Shown piece after piece: positions 35,601-43,350 of a stretch of DNA of 64,000 nt (position 1 is the first letter of the stretch; the number at the start of each line of letters is the position of its first letter). This DNA is from Streptomyces sp. SN-593 (GTDB taxonomy: Bacteria; Actinomycetota; Actinomycetes; Streptomycetales; Streptomycetaceae): NCBI RefSeq assembly GCF_016756395.1, contig NZ_AP018365.1, positions 1-64,000 of the forward strand. Reading direction: 5' to 3'. The notes below the pieces were generated by a model. It saw only the letters and a program-made list of their open reading frames with translations. It was not told where the DNA came from and ran no database searches. A program made the translations under genes and the position numbers.

Positions 35601-36121
35601 TCGGTGCCGATGTCCGCGCCGACCGCGGCGTGGAACAGGCGTACGGCCTCACACACGAACGGGTCCAGGATCCGGGCGAAGTCCCGCTGCCAGCCCGTCC
35701 CCCAGGCGGGTTCCGGCCCCTCGCCCTCGCCCCGGCCGTCTCCCGCGGAGGCGGCCACCCGCTCCACGTCCCGCGCCCACCCGGGCCGGGGGACCCGCCG
35801 TGCCAGGTCCTCCGGCGGTTCCCCCAGCAGCCGCCACAGGTCCACCGGCGTGCAGCCGTACGCGGCGGCCTGGCGGTCCACCGTGTCGGCGGCCAGGTCG
35901 GCGAAGGCCGCGCGCCAGCGCGCCATCCGCAGGTCCGCCAGCCGTCGGGCGTCCGTGCCCTCGGCCAGGTCCACCGCGGGGACACCGGCCGCGCAGCGCT
36001 CGTCCAGGCGCAGCGCCCGCGCCCACCACGCGCCTTCCAGGGCCGCGCGCCCCCGCCGCTCCCAGGGCATCGCCAGCGGGCGCTTCGCGGCCACGCCCTC
36101 ACCCAGCACCTGCTGCGTCAC
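32672..36121 (-). CDS. lanM: Class II lanthipeptide synthetase, LanM
   Basis: This 1149-residue bifunctional enzyme has an N-terminal DUF4135-type dehydratase domain with GIATFASGARVAYKPRP and DFHFENLIAAGDRPVPIDLE, which phosphorylates and eliminates Ser/Thr. The C-terminal LanC-like cyclase has GFSHGASGIG and zinc ligands in FAWCHGAPG (about residue 1020) and SLCHGESGNLE (about 1065). GTG 36121 follows GGGAGG at 9 nt. The two precursors are its likely substrates. No LanT exporter or protease is visible in the window, so export or leader removal may be encoded elsewhere. Confidence 0.92.
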   Translation of the reverse strand: MTQQVLGEGVAAKRPLAMPWERRGRAALEGAWWARALRLDERCAAGVPAVDLAEGTDARRLADLRMARWRAAFADLAADTVDRQAAAYGCTPVDLWRLLGEPPEDLARRVPRPGWARDVERVAASAGDGRGEGEGPEPAWGTGWQRDFARILDPFVCEAVRLFHAAVGADIGTEAATGTDIATAATTGTRDRAAEEARRADLPAVVASVRREAARQSVQLAMRVLVMELNVLRVTGRLEGDTPEARFASFVRHFRRPEGLAELLDEYAVLARSLVAAAERVAQVHAEFLRRLAADRPSLAAELFGGTDPGPLAALDLGRGDTHAGGRSAGIATFASGARVAYKPRPAALHRHVAEVVERCNAVLPAGTELRVPAVVDRGDHGWSEFITAAPCPDAPAAARYFRRQGALLAVLHVLGGVDFHFENLIAAGDRPVPIDLETLLCADLPRPSGSGVHDTDPAAHAYRESVGRVGLLPAVIVGADGQAFDAGGMGGGADAALPYRIAGWAGAGTDTMRLERVTPVLRDAANRPRLDGVELDAVRYAADLLAGYRGCYEALAPSAAGLLAPERFAADPVRVIPRPTHEYSVLLAETTHPDVLREALDREQVYAVLWARGAADPLRARLTRFEVADLWAGDVPLFTTLAGEREVRAADGTPVGELLPESGVDLVRRTLGALGGRHLAEQEWIIAAQLATRADTGAGPEGRAAERAGVPASPVPAPGGPADLAERALAQADAIADRLSATAYRDGPRVGWLGLDLAEDTRWSVRPLGMDLYNGYGGVALFLAQLAAVTGEERRAAQALAALAPVAGRARELLADPDGQDPEGLPGAFTGAGGLAYVLAACGKLLGGTAAADAAALAGPLLEMIRRGLGPEAGHDVISGIAGCLAVAEALAGEADEGAAGEQAGERAGAPGGKAAARAGGLGRAARALAERCVEVLLAGAVPEDGHLSWPGPDGRALLGFSHGASGIGWALLRHARRSGDQEAAAAARRAFAFERAGFDPRTGNWPDRRYDPPGNLFAWCHGAPGVGLARAAAADPGDEDARADLRRALAGTAAFRRQGNDSLCHGESGNLELFAAARDLGWERGRLEWRERAAALVARIERNGPVCGTPGGIATPGLMTGLSGVGHGLLRVAAPDRVPPVLLLPPV

Positions 36122-36662
36122 CGCCGCAACCTCCCTCACCCTCCGGTGCGGCCGGTGAGGCCGGTCCGCCGACCGGATACGAGACGGTCCGGGCACCAGG
36201 CCAGGCACCCGCCTGATTGGAACCCGGCAGGGCACCCGACGGCATGGGTGCTGGCCACCCACATTTGCCGCCGGCCGGGCGGCGCGGCGGCGCGGGACGG
36301 TGGGGCGGCGCAGGGACGGCTCGGCGGCGCAGGGCGATGGGGCGGCGCGGGCCGTCCGCCCGCCCGTGAGCGGAGGTGACGCCTCGTCAGGGCGGTTCAA
36401 CGCAGGCCGGGCCGGGAGCCGTCGGCACACCTGGCGCGGCCGGGACCGGCCGAACGACGCGGGGCGCGGGGCGGGCGGGCGCGAGCGCCGGTTCCCGCGC
36501 GGATGACGGCGCTTCGCTCCCGGCGATGCTACTGATCGTCCGGTCCCGGCAACGGTACGGTGAGGACTCGCTGCTGCCGGACGACCTGTCCGCCGAGAGC
36601 TGCGGGAGATCGCCGAGGGCGTCCTCCGCGACACAACCGTGGACTATGTGGAAGGTCCGGAG
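36122..36662. other. Intergenic region between lanM and thioesterase
   Basis: No gene is supported. The 60 bp before the thioesterase read in frame as LREIAEGVLRDTTVDYVEG from a stop at 36561-36563, without a good start codon. They may be the relic of another gene's end or a longer thioesterase N-terminus. Confidence 0.35.
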
Positions 36663-37415
36663 ATGGTGGAGTCCGGCAACCCCTGGGTGCTGACGTTCGG
36701 GGAGCCGCCCGTGCCCCCGGGCATCCGGCTGTTCTGCCTGCCCTACGCGGGCGGCAGCCCGCACTCCTTCCACACGTGGGCGGAGGCGCTGGACCCGCGC
36801 ATTGAGGTCGTCGCGGTCGCGCTGCCCGGCCAGGGCCACCGGATCAGCGAGAAGCCGCACGAGGACTGGACGGCTCTCACCGCCGACGCCTTCGCCGCGC
36901 TCGAACCGCTCCTGGAGCAGCCGCACGCCTTCTACGGGCACAGCTTCGGCGCGCGGCTCGGTTACGAGCTGGCCCGGCTTGCGGCCGACCGGTATCCGGG
37001 CGCCACCAGGCGGCTGTTCGTCGGCGGGTGCCGCAGCCCGCAGTGGCCGCAGGACCGCCCCTACATGCACGAGCAGCCCTACGACGGGTTCGTGGCGTCG
37101 CTGCGGAAGCTGGGCGGCACGCCGACCGTCGTCCTGGACCACCCTGCCCTGATGCGGTCGCTCTTCCCGTCCCTCCAGGCCCAGATCCGGCTCGCCGAGC
37201 TGTGGGAGGACGTGCACGGGGCGCCCACGACGGTTCCCGTGACCGCGATGTACGGGCAGGAGGACCCGATCGACGGCGAGGCCGCCATGCGCGGTTGGGC
37301 CGCCTTCGGCGGTCCGGGAAGCGAGGTGCTGGCCATGGCCGGCGGGCACTTCTTCCTGGACGCCGATCCCGCGAGCGTGCTGTCGGTGATCGACGCGCGG
37401 CTGAGCGGGGTGTGA
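36663..37415 (+). CDS. Type II thioesterase (alpha/beta hydrolase)
   Basis: This 250-residue protein matches editing thioesterases of polyketide and peptide pathways: RLFCLPYAGGSPHSF (oxyanion loop), nucleophile Ser in FYGHSFGARLGYE, Asp in YGQEDPI and His in AGGHFFL. GGAAGG lies upstream of ATG 36663; GTG 36639 is an alternative. No PKS or NRPS gene is in the window. A part in lanthipeptide maturation is not expected, so the partner system is probably elsewhere. Confidence 0.82.
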   Translation: MVESGNPWVLTFGEPPVPPGIRLFCLPYAGGSPHSFHTWAEALDPRIEVVAVALPGQGHRISEKPHEDWTALTADAFAALEPLLEQPHAFYGHSFGARLGYELARLAADRYPGATRRLFVGGCRSPQWPQDRPYMHEQPYDGFVASLRKLGGTPTVVLDHPALMRSLFPSLQAQIRLAELWEDVHGAPTTVPVTAMYGQEDPIDGEAAMRGWAAFGGPGSEVLAMAGGHFFLDADPASVLSVIDARLSGV

Positions 37416-37552
37416 CGGCCGCGGTCGCCGCCGCGCTCAGTCGGGGGTGCGAGCCGGTGGCATCGGGCTTGCTCGGCCGACGTGACGGCCGCCGTCGTCC
37501 GACCCGCCGCGCCGGCCGCCGGTGGACGGCCCCTCGCCGCGGGAGGCGCGGA

Positions 37553-37942
37553 TCAGTCGTCGCGGCCGCGGCGCTGACGGTTCCTCAGGCGCGGCAGCGG
37601 GCGCGAGGCGGCCGCGGCGGCCAGCGCGGCCGCGGCCAGCAGGGCCAGGCGCCCGCCACCGGCAGCACCGCCCCGGAGACCGCCCTCGACCTGAGTCTCA
37701 CCCTGGACCTGAGCTTGAGACCCTGCCTTGCCGCTGCCCGCCTGGCGGCCATGGGTCCCCGCCTCGCACGCGCGCGTCGGTCGTCGAGCACCGGCAGCAC
37801 GAGCAGGGTGGTCGAACGGCTTGTCGTTCGCGATCCGGCCGGTCGTCCGCTCGCCCGACCCGGCGCGCTCGGCGGGCTGGAACCGCGTCATCCCCGCCCG
37901 CTTGCGCGGCCGACGCACCAGAGCCCGGGGGGTCTCCGCCAC
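37553..37942 (-). CDS. Hypothetical protein with one C-terminal membrane segment
   Basis: This is a 129-residue frame from GTG 37942 with GAGGGG 7 nt upstream. The N-terminus is basic and Arg/Pro-rich. Residues 97-113 (RLALLAAAALAAAAASR) form a possible membrane helix followed by a very basic tail. Third-position GC falls in the middle, so a frameshift or a chance ORF is possible. Confidence 0.35.
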   Translation of the reverse strand: MAETPRALVRRPRKRAGMTRFQPAERAGSGERTTGRIANDKPFDHPARAAGARRPTRACEAGTHGRQAGSGKAGSQAQVQGETQVEGGLRGGAAGGGRLALLAAAALAAAAASRPLPRLRNRQRRGRDD

Positions 37943-37983
37943 CGCGTCGCCCCTCGCCCTTCCGGGTGACCGGAACGGCGGGC

Positions 37984-38664
37984 CTACCCGGACGCCGTGT
38001 CACCTGTGGCGGGTGTGCCGGCGCGGGGCGGGGGTTCGGTTGCCGGGTCGCCGGACGCGCCGCCGGCGGGGCGCAGGGTCGCCAGGAACGCCTCCGCGGC
38101 GTCCTGGACCCTCGCCCGGTCGCCGGTGGCGAGCAGGTCGAGCAGCAGGCCGCGGATCGTGGCGATGACGAGGGTGGCGGTGCGCGCCGCAAGTGCCGGG
38201 TCGGCGTCCGGGCCCTGTGCCTCCCGCAGGACCTCGCTCCAGTCGGCCACGACGTGGCCGAGGAAGTCCGCGAACTGCTCCGGGTCCTGGAGGGCGCGTC
38301 CGTAGACCGCGAAGAACAGCCGGAACTCGGGGCCCTGGCCGGGGTCGGAGGTCCGCTGCCAGACCGCGCGCGCGGCGGCCTCCAGGCCGCCCGGCCCGGC
38401 GGGGGCGGTGGCCTTGCCGGTAGCGGTAGCGGTAGCGGTAGCGGTAGCGGTAGCGGTGAGGATCCGCTCGCGCAGCCGGCCCAGGACCGCCTGGAGCATC
38501 TGCTCCTTGGAGCCGAAGCGGTGGACCAGGGTGGTCGGCGAGACCCCGAGGGCGGCCGCGACCGGCCGCCAGGACAGGTCGTTGAACCCGTGCTCCACCG
38601 TGTGGTCCACGACCGCGTCGAGCAGTTCGGCCCGCCGCTCGTGGTCCACGGGACGCCCCGCCAT
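37984..38664 (-). CDS. TetR-family regulator with (Thr-Ala)n tract
   Basis: This 226-residue regulator has an N-terminal HTH (RAELLDAVVDHTVEHGFNDL, SWRPVAAALGVSPTTLVHRF, GSKEQML). An in-frame hexanucleotide repeat (38419-38454) encodes alternating Thr and Ala between the HTH and the ligand domain. GGAGGT lies just before ATG 38664; ATG 38676 is possible. It lies downstream of the oxidoreductase at 38836-39822. A TetR-type palindrome before that gene (39889-39904) is the likely target. Confidence 0.82.
   Translation of the reverse strand: MAGRPVDHERRAELLDAVVDHTVEHGFNDLSWRPVAAALGVSPTTLVHRFGSKEQMLQAVLGRLRERILTATATATATATATGKATAPAGPGGLEAAARAVWQRTSDPGQGPEFRLFFAVYGRALQDPEQFADFLGHVVADWSEVLREAQGPDADPALAARTATLVIATIRGLLLDLLATGDRARVQDAAEAFLATLRPAGGASGDPATEPPPRAGTPATGDTASG
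38419..38454. repeat. Hexanucleotide microsatellite, six GGTAGC copies
   Basis: Six perfect units lie inside the TetR gene. Gain or loss of a unit changes protein length by two residues without a frameshift. Confidence 0.9.
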
Positions 38665-38835
38665 CGCCACCTCCATGTGTGTCACGGCCCGCCGGTGCGC
38701 GGCCGCCGGCTCTCCCGGACGCCGGCCGTCCCGGCCGCCGCTTCCCGGACGCCGGTGCCGGCCGCACCCCGGTGCCGGGTACCAGTCTCCGCCACCGGCG
38801 GCCACCGGTGCGCCGGGCGTGCGGTCACCTGGTGA

Positions 38836-39822
38836 TCACCCGGCGGTCACCACGATCTTGCCGGGGCCCTGCTGCCCCTCCTCGAGGTAGCGGTGGGCGG
38901 CCACGACGTCCTCCAGCGCGAACACCCGGTCCACGGCCGGGTGCAGCGCCCCGGTACGCAGACCGGCGCGCAGGAACGCGGCGATGCGGCGTACCGCGAC
39001 CGGGTCGAGGGTGTGCTCGAAGCTCATGTACCGGTGGGTGGTGATGGCGTTGCCGGGGTAGGGCGCGGGCCGCGGGTCGAGCCAGCCGACGGTGACCAGG
39101 GTGCCGGTGAAGCGCCTGGTGGCGTTGGCGAGGGCGGCGAGGCCGGGGCCCATGACGGAGTCGAGGACGACGTCGGCGCCCGCGCCGCCGGTGTGCCGGC
39201 GGGTGGCCTCGACGACGTCCTCCTCGTCGGTGGCGACGACGGCGGCCGCGCCGGCGGCCAGCAGCGCGTCCCTCTTCGCCGCGTGGCGGCTGACGGCCAG
39301 CGGGACGGCCCCGATCTGCCGGGCGATCTGGAGGGCGGCCAGGCCCACCGTGCCGGACGCGGCGGTGATCAGGACGTGGTCGCCCGGCCGGGTCCCGGCC
39401 TTCTCCACGAGCGCGCCGTAGGCGGTGGAGTACGCCACCCACAGCGCGGCCGCCTCGGTGGCGCCCAGGCCCGCGGGCCGCTCGATCACCCTGGCGGCGG
39501 GGAGCACGACGGTCTCGGCGTAGGTGCCGCCCGCGGTCATGTCGGGGACGGCGGTGATCAGGACCGCGTCGCCCTCGGCGAGTCCCTCGACGCCAGGGCC
39601 GACCGCGTCGATCGTGCCGGTGCCCTCGCAGCCCAGGCGGGCGTGCGGCAGCCGGGCCGGCATCGGGGCGGTCCCGGCGCGCACCAGCGCGTCGAGCCGG
39701 TTGACCGCGAACGCCTCGATCCGCACGCGCACCTCGCCGGGTCCGGGTTCGCCGGCCGGTTCGTCCACGACGTGCAGGACCTCGGGTCCGCCGGTCTCGT
39801 CGAAGATGACGACTCGTGACAT
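38836..39822 (-). CDS. MDR-type zinc-independent oxidoreductase
   Basis: This 328-residue NADPH:quinone-reductase-like protein has a GroES-like start (MSRVVIFDETGGPEVLHVVD), NRLDALVRAG, and a Rossmann motif near residue 150 (VLITAASGTVGLAALQIARQ). Its end (LEEGQQGPGKIVVTAG) is typical of the class. ATG 39822 gives normal length. A TetR-type operator lies 67 bp upstream and a TetR gene follows on the same strand, suggesting autoregulated induction by an electrophile or drug. Confidence 0.82.
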   Translation of the reverse strand: MSRVVIFDETGGPEVLHVVDEPAGEPGPGEVRVRIEAFAVNRLDALVRAGTAPMPARLPHARLGCEGTGTIDAVGPGVEGLAEGDAVLITAVPDMTAGGTYAETVVLPAARVIERPAGLGATEAAALWVAYSTAYGALVEKAGTRPGDHVLITAASGTVGLAALQIARQIGAVPLAVSRHAAKRDALLAAGAAAVVATDEEDVVEATRRHTGGAGADVVLDSVMGPGLAALANATRRFTGTLVTVGWLDPRPAPYPGNAITTHRYMSFEHTLDPVAVRRIAAFLRAGLRTGALHPAVDRVFALEDVVAAHRYLEEGQQGPGKIVVTAG

Positions 39823-39888
39823 GGGTGTGCTCCTCACTGGGGACGGGCGCGCGCCTCGCGACGCGCCGTCGGCGACCGCCTCCATTCT

Positions 39889-39904
39889 TTGTACGGTCGT
39901 TCAA
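39889..39904. promoter_or_regulatory. TetR-type operator candidate
   Basis: TTGTACGGTCGTTCAA is a 16-bp near-palindrome (14 of 16) upstream of the oxidoreductase, in the gap below the MerR gene's stop. Confidence 0.5.
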
Positions 39905-39909
39905 TTAAG

Positions 39910-40344
39910 TCAAACGGCCCGGTCGGGGGATGTCCCGGCGGAGGATGCCTCGGCAGGGGGTGCCCCGGCGGCGGACCGCGCGCGGCAGGAGACGCCGGTG
40001 CGCAGGTTCCCGGACGCGCCGCCGATCACCGCGTCGAGCCGGTCCCGGGTGCGCAGCAGGTCGGTGACGCGCCGGTCGACCCGCTCGCGCTCGGCCGCGA
40101 GGCGGTCAAGCAGTTCGGGCGTGGCGCGCCCCTCGACCACGCACGGCATGAGTTCCACGATGGTCCTGCTGGACAGCCCGGCGGCGTACAACTCCTGGAT
40201 CAGGCGGACCCGGTCGACCGCACCGTCCGGGTAGTGGCGCTGCCCGCTGGCGCTGCGCTCGGCGGTGAGCAGGTGCTGTTCCTCGTAGTAGCGCAGCGCC
40301 CGGACGCTGACCCCGGTCCGGGCGGCGAGTTCTCCGACGCGCAT
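39910..40344 (-). CDS. MerR-family regulator
   Basis: This 144-residue regulator has the N-terminal MerR HTH (MRVGELAARTGVSVRALRYY, EEQHLL, RHYPDGAVDRVRLI) followed by a dimerisation coiled coil (ELLDRLAAERERVDRRVTDL). The effector region is short, with a single Cys (TGVSCRA). GGAGAAG precedes ATG 40344. It is divergent from the hydrolase at 40488. A MerR-type palindrome lies between them at 40406-40423. Confidence 0.87.
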   Translation of the reverse strand: MRVGELAARTGVSVRALRYYEEQHLLTAERSASGQRHYPDGAVDRVRLIQELYAAGLSSRTIVELMPCVVEGRATPELLDRLAAERERVDRRVTDLLRTRDRLDAVIGGASGNLRTGVSCRARSAAGAPPAEASSAGTSPDRAV

Positions 40345-40405
40345 CTCTTCTCCTGTCGGCGGGGTGCGGCGGTCCGCCGCAGGACGGGGGCCGCGGCATC
40401 TTGCC

Positions 40406-40423
40406 CCTGACGTCAACGTCAGG
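40406..40423. promoter_or_regulatory. MerR-type operator between merR and hydrolase
   Basis: CCTGACGTCAACGTCAGG is palindromic at 16 of 18 positions, the size and style of MerR-family spacer operators. It lies 62 bp before ATG 40344 (minus) and 65 bp before ATG 40488 (plus). Confidence 0.55.
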
Positions 40424-40487
40424 TTTTAGCGTAGCCACGCCCCGCCGCATTCCGCACGCGCGGGACCCCGAGGAGAGAAGCGCGCCC

Positions 40488-41429
40488 ATGCCCCGCTACG
40501 AGACGACCGGTCTGACCGGCCCCTCCCCCGTCGCCGCCGTGTCGGTCGGCCCCGTCGTACTGCCGGCGCCGGACCGCGGCACCGACCTGCACGTGCGCGT
40601 CAGCGCACCGGTCACCGGCACCGGCCTGCCGGTCGTGCTGTTCGCGCACGGCTTCGGCTCGGACCTCGACGGCTACGCGCCGCTGGCCGCCCACTGGGCC
40701 TCGCGCGGATTCGTGGTCGTCCAGCCCACCCACCTGGACGCGAAGCGCCTCGACCTCGCCCCGGACGACCCGCGCCGCCCCAACCTGTGGCTGCACCGCG
40801 TGCGGGACATGCGCCGCGTCCTGGACGAACTCGGCACCCTGGAGGCGGCGCTGCCCGGCCTGGCCGGGCGGGTGGACCGGAGCCGGGTGGTGGCGGCCGG
40901 GCACTCCTTCGGCGGTCAGACCGCCGGCCTCCTCGTCGGTCAGCGCGTCACCGACCCGCTGACCGGACGGGTTCAGGACCTGTCCGACCCGCGCGTCACG
41001 GCGAGCATCCAGTTGGCCACCGCGGGCCGGGGCGGCGACGACCTGACGCCGTACGCCCGCGAGCACGTGCCCTGGCTGGTCGGCCAGGACTTCTCGGCGA
41101 TCACCGCGCCGGGGCTGGTGGTCGCCGGCGACCGGGACGAGTTGCCGCTGTCCACCCGGGGCCCGGCCTGGACCGCCGAGCCGTACACCCTCGGCCCCGG
41201 CGCGAGGAGCCTCCTGACGGTGTACGGCGGCCGGCACTTCCTCGGCGGCATCTCCGGCTACGGCGCGGCCGAGACCACCGACGAGGACCCGGACCGCCTC
41301 GCCCTTGTCCAGCACGTCACCCTGGCCTACCTTCGCCATGTGACGGGCACCGGCGACGGCGACTGGGACGCGGCGCGGGCCGAGCTGGCCGGCGGTTCCC
41401 ATCCGCTGGGCCGGCTGGAGTCCAAGTGA
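40488..41429 (+). CDS. Alpha/beta hydrolase, chlorophyllase/PAF-hydrolase-like
   Basis: This 313-residue enzyme has an oxyanion-type loop VVLFAHGFGSDLDGY near residue 45 and nucleophile Ser in AAGHSFGGQTAG. The likely acid is the Asp in VVAGDRDELP, and the His is in YGGRHFLGG. Substrate unknown; esters or lactones are possible. It is divergent from the MerR gene and convergent with the beta-galactosidase (22-bp gap). Confidence 0.78.
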   Translation: MPRYETTGLTGPSPVAAVSVGPVVLPAPDRGTDLHVRVSAPVTGTGLPVVLFAHGFGSDLDGYAPLAAHWASRGFVVVQPTHLDAKRLDLAPDDPRRPNLWLHRVRDMRRVLDELGTLEAALPGLAGRVDRSRVVAAGHSFGGQTAGLLVGQRVTDPLTGRVQDLSDPRVTASIQLATAGRGGDDLTPYAREHVPWLVGQDFSAITAPGLVVAGDRDELPLSTRGPAWTAEPYTLGPGARSLLTVYGGRHFLGGISGYGAAETTDEDPDRLALVQHVTLAYLRHVTGTGDGDWDAARAELAGGSHPLGRLESK

Positions 41430-41451
41430 CCGCGGCCTCGGCCCGCCCGCC

Positions 41452-43212
41452 TCACTCCTCCTCGGGGCCGAGGTCGGGCGTGTCGCGCAGCGCCACCGTG
41501 GTCCGGGCGGCGGTGTGCAGTTCCAGCACGACGACCTCGTTGGCACCCGCGCGCAGGACCGGCGCCGGCACGTAGAGGGTGGCCTGCGGGCCGCGGGACC
41601 AGAAGCGGCCGAGCGGGAACCCGTTGATCCAGGCGTTGCCCTTGGTCCAGCCGGTCAGGTCGAGGTAGGTGTCGGCCGGGGTCTCCACGTCGAACACGCC
41701 GCGGTGGAAGGCCGGGCCGACGGGGGGGCGGTCGGCCGCGGTGAACTCCAGCCGTTCCAGGCTCGCCGCGGTGAGCGGCAGCGGGCGGCTGGTCCAGTCG
41801 CGCAGTACGGCGCCGTCCAGCCGCGCCTCGCCGAGCAGGCCCTTGCGGTCGTGCAGCGCCTGGCCGTAGTTGACGCGGCCCTGGTTCTCCACCAGGACCT
41901 CCAGGCGGGCGCCGGCGCGCGGCACCGTGAAGGCCACCGCCGGCTCGTGTCCCTCGCGCTCCAGCACACCGGCCGGCTGCCCGTCGACGAACACCTGGGC
42001 GCGGTCGCGCACGTCCTGGAGGGAGAGCACCGCCGGTCCCGGCTCGGCGAGCGTCGTCCCGTAGAGCACGAACCCGAAGTCCTGGCCGAGTTCCTCCATG
42101 GACAGCGGGCGCGGGCCGCGGACGGCGTCGCCGAGCAGGGGCGCGCCGTCCAGCAGCGGGGCGGTGCGGTCCAGGGTGACGCCCAGGACGCTCAGCTTCT
42201 TCGCGGGCGGCGGCGCGGCCTCGTCCGGCACGGGCGCGTGACGGGCGATCACCTCGCGGAAGGCCGCGTACTTCGGGGTGGGGTCGCCGGCCTCGTCGAG
42301 CGGCGCGTCGTAGTCGTACGAGGTGACGGTGGGCCGGTAGGTGTGCTTGTCGTTGGCGCCGTTGGTGAAGCCGAAGTTGGTGCCGCCGTGGAACATGTAG
42401 AGGTTCACCGAGGCGCCGGAGGCCAGGACGGCGTCGAGTTCGGCGGCCGCGTCGGCGGCGTCGCGCACCACGTGGACGCCGCCCCAGCGGTCGAACCAGC
42501 CGTTCCAGAACTCGGCGACCATCAGCGGCCCCTGCGGCTGGTGCGCGCGCAGGGCGGCGAGGCCGGCGGCGGCGCGGCTGCCGAGGTTGACGGTCGCGAG
42601 CACGCCGGGCAGGGCGCCGCGGGCGAGGTCGCCGGGCTGGTCGCAGGTGAACAGGGGCACGTCCACGCCGCCGTCCCGGAGCAGGTCGGCGATCCGCCGC
42701 AGGTGACCGGTGTCGTCGCCGTAGGCGCCGTACTCGTTCTCGACCTGGACGGCCAGCACCGGGCCGCCGTTGCTCGCCAGGTGCGGGGCGACCACCGGCA
42801 GCAGGGCCCGGAAGTAGTCCTCGACGGCGGCCATGTAGCCGGCGTCGTTGCTGCGCAGCCGGACGTCCTGCCGCGCCAGCAGCCAGGACGGCAGCCCGCC
42901 GCCCTCCCACTCCGCGCAGATGTACGGGCCCGGGCGCAGCAGCACGTGCAGGCCCTCGGCCGCGGCGAGTTCGAGGAACCGGGGCAGGTCGAGCATGCCG
43001 GCCAGGTCCAGTTCGGCGCCGGGGCGCGGCTGGTGCAGGTTCCAGGGCACGTAGGTGTCGATGGTGTTCAGGCCCATCAGGCGGGCCTTGCGCAGCCGGT
43101 CGGCCCACTGCTCGGGGTGGACCCGGAAGTAGTGCAGGCCGCCGGAGATGATGCGGAACGGTTCGCCGTCGAGCCGGAAACCGTCGGGTTCGATCCGCAG
43201 TTCCTGGGGCAT
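41452..43212 (-). CDS. GH35 beta-galactosidase
   Basis: This 586-residue cytoplasmic-type enzyme (no signal peptide) opens with the GH35 block ISGGLHYFRVHPEQWADRL. It has the acid/base Glu in VENEYGAYG and the nucleophile Glu in AEFWNGWFDRWG, then NLYMFHGGTNFGFTNGA and C-terminal beta-domains (WTKGNAWINGFPLGRFW). AAGGAG lies 9 nt before ATG 43212. The perfect LacI-type palindrome at 43253-43270 lies 41 bp upstream. It probably cleaves galactosides imported by the ABC system at 44598-47892. Confidence 0.9.
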   Translation of the reverse strand: MPQELRIEPDGFRLDGEPFRIISGGLHYFRVHPEQWADRLRKARLMGLNTIDTYVPWNLHQPRPGAELDLAGMLDLPRFLELAAAEGLHVLLRPGPYICAEWEGGGLPSWLLARQDVRLRSNDAGYMAAVEDYFRALLPVVAPHLASNGGPVLAVQVENEYGAYGDDTGHLRRIADLLRDGGVDVPLFTCDQPGDLARGALPGVLATVNLGSRAAAGLAALRAHQPQGPLMVAEFWNGWFDRWGGVHVVRDAADAAAELDAVLASGASVNLYMFHGGTNFGFTNGANDKHTYRPTVTSYDYDAPLDEAGDPTPKYAAFREVIARHAPVPDEAAPPPAKKLSVLGVTLDRTAPLLDGAPLLGDAVRGPRPLSMEELGQDFGFVLYGTTLAEPGPAVLSLQDVRDRAQVFVDGQPAGVLEREGHEPAVAFTVPRAGARLEVLVENQGRVNYGQALHDRKGLLGEARLDGAVLRDWTSRPLPLTAASLERLEFTAADRPPVGPAFHRGVFDVETPADTYLDLTGWTKGNAWINGFPLGRFWSRGPQATLYVPAPVLRAGANEVVVLELHTAARTTVALRDTPDLGPEEE

Positions 43213-43252
43213 GGGGTCCTGCTCCTTCCGGGGAGCGTCGTCGAAGCAAGGG

Positions 43253-43270
43253 GATGGTTGCGCAACCATC
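43253..43270. promoter_or_regulatory. LacI-family operator, beta-galactosidase promoter
   Basis: GATGGTTGCGCAACCATC is a perfect 18-bp palindrome between lacI and the GH35 gene. Related sites occur at 47945, 48259 and 48525. Confidence 0.75.
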
Positions 43271-43350
43271 GGTGTGCGCGGGTCGGTCCGGGCGCGCCGA
43301 AGGGCCCGGCGCGCACCGGGGGTCCGGTGTCGGTCGGCCGCGGGTGCGGC

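Noticed and set aside
34085..36379. Long plus-strand frame opposite lanM
   Set aside because: Shadow of lanM, with no recognisable domain or ribosome binding site.
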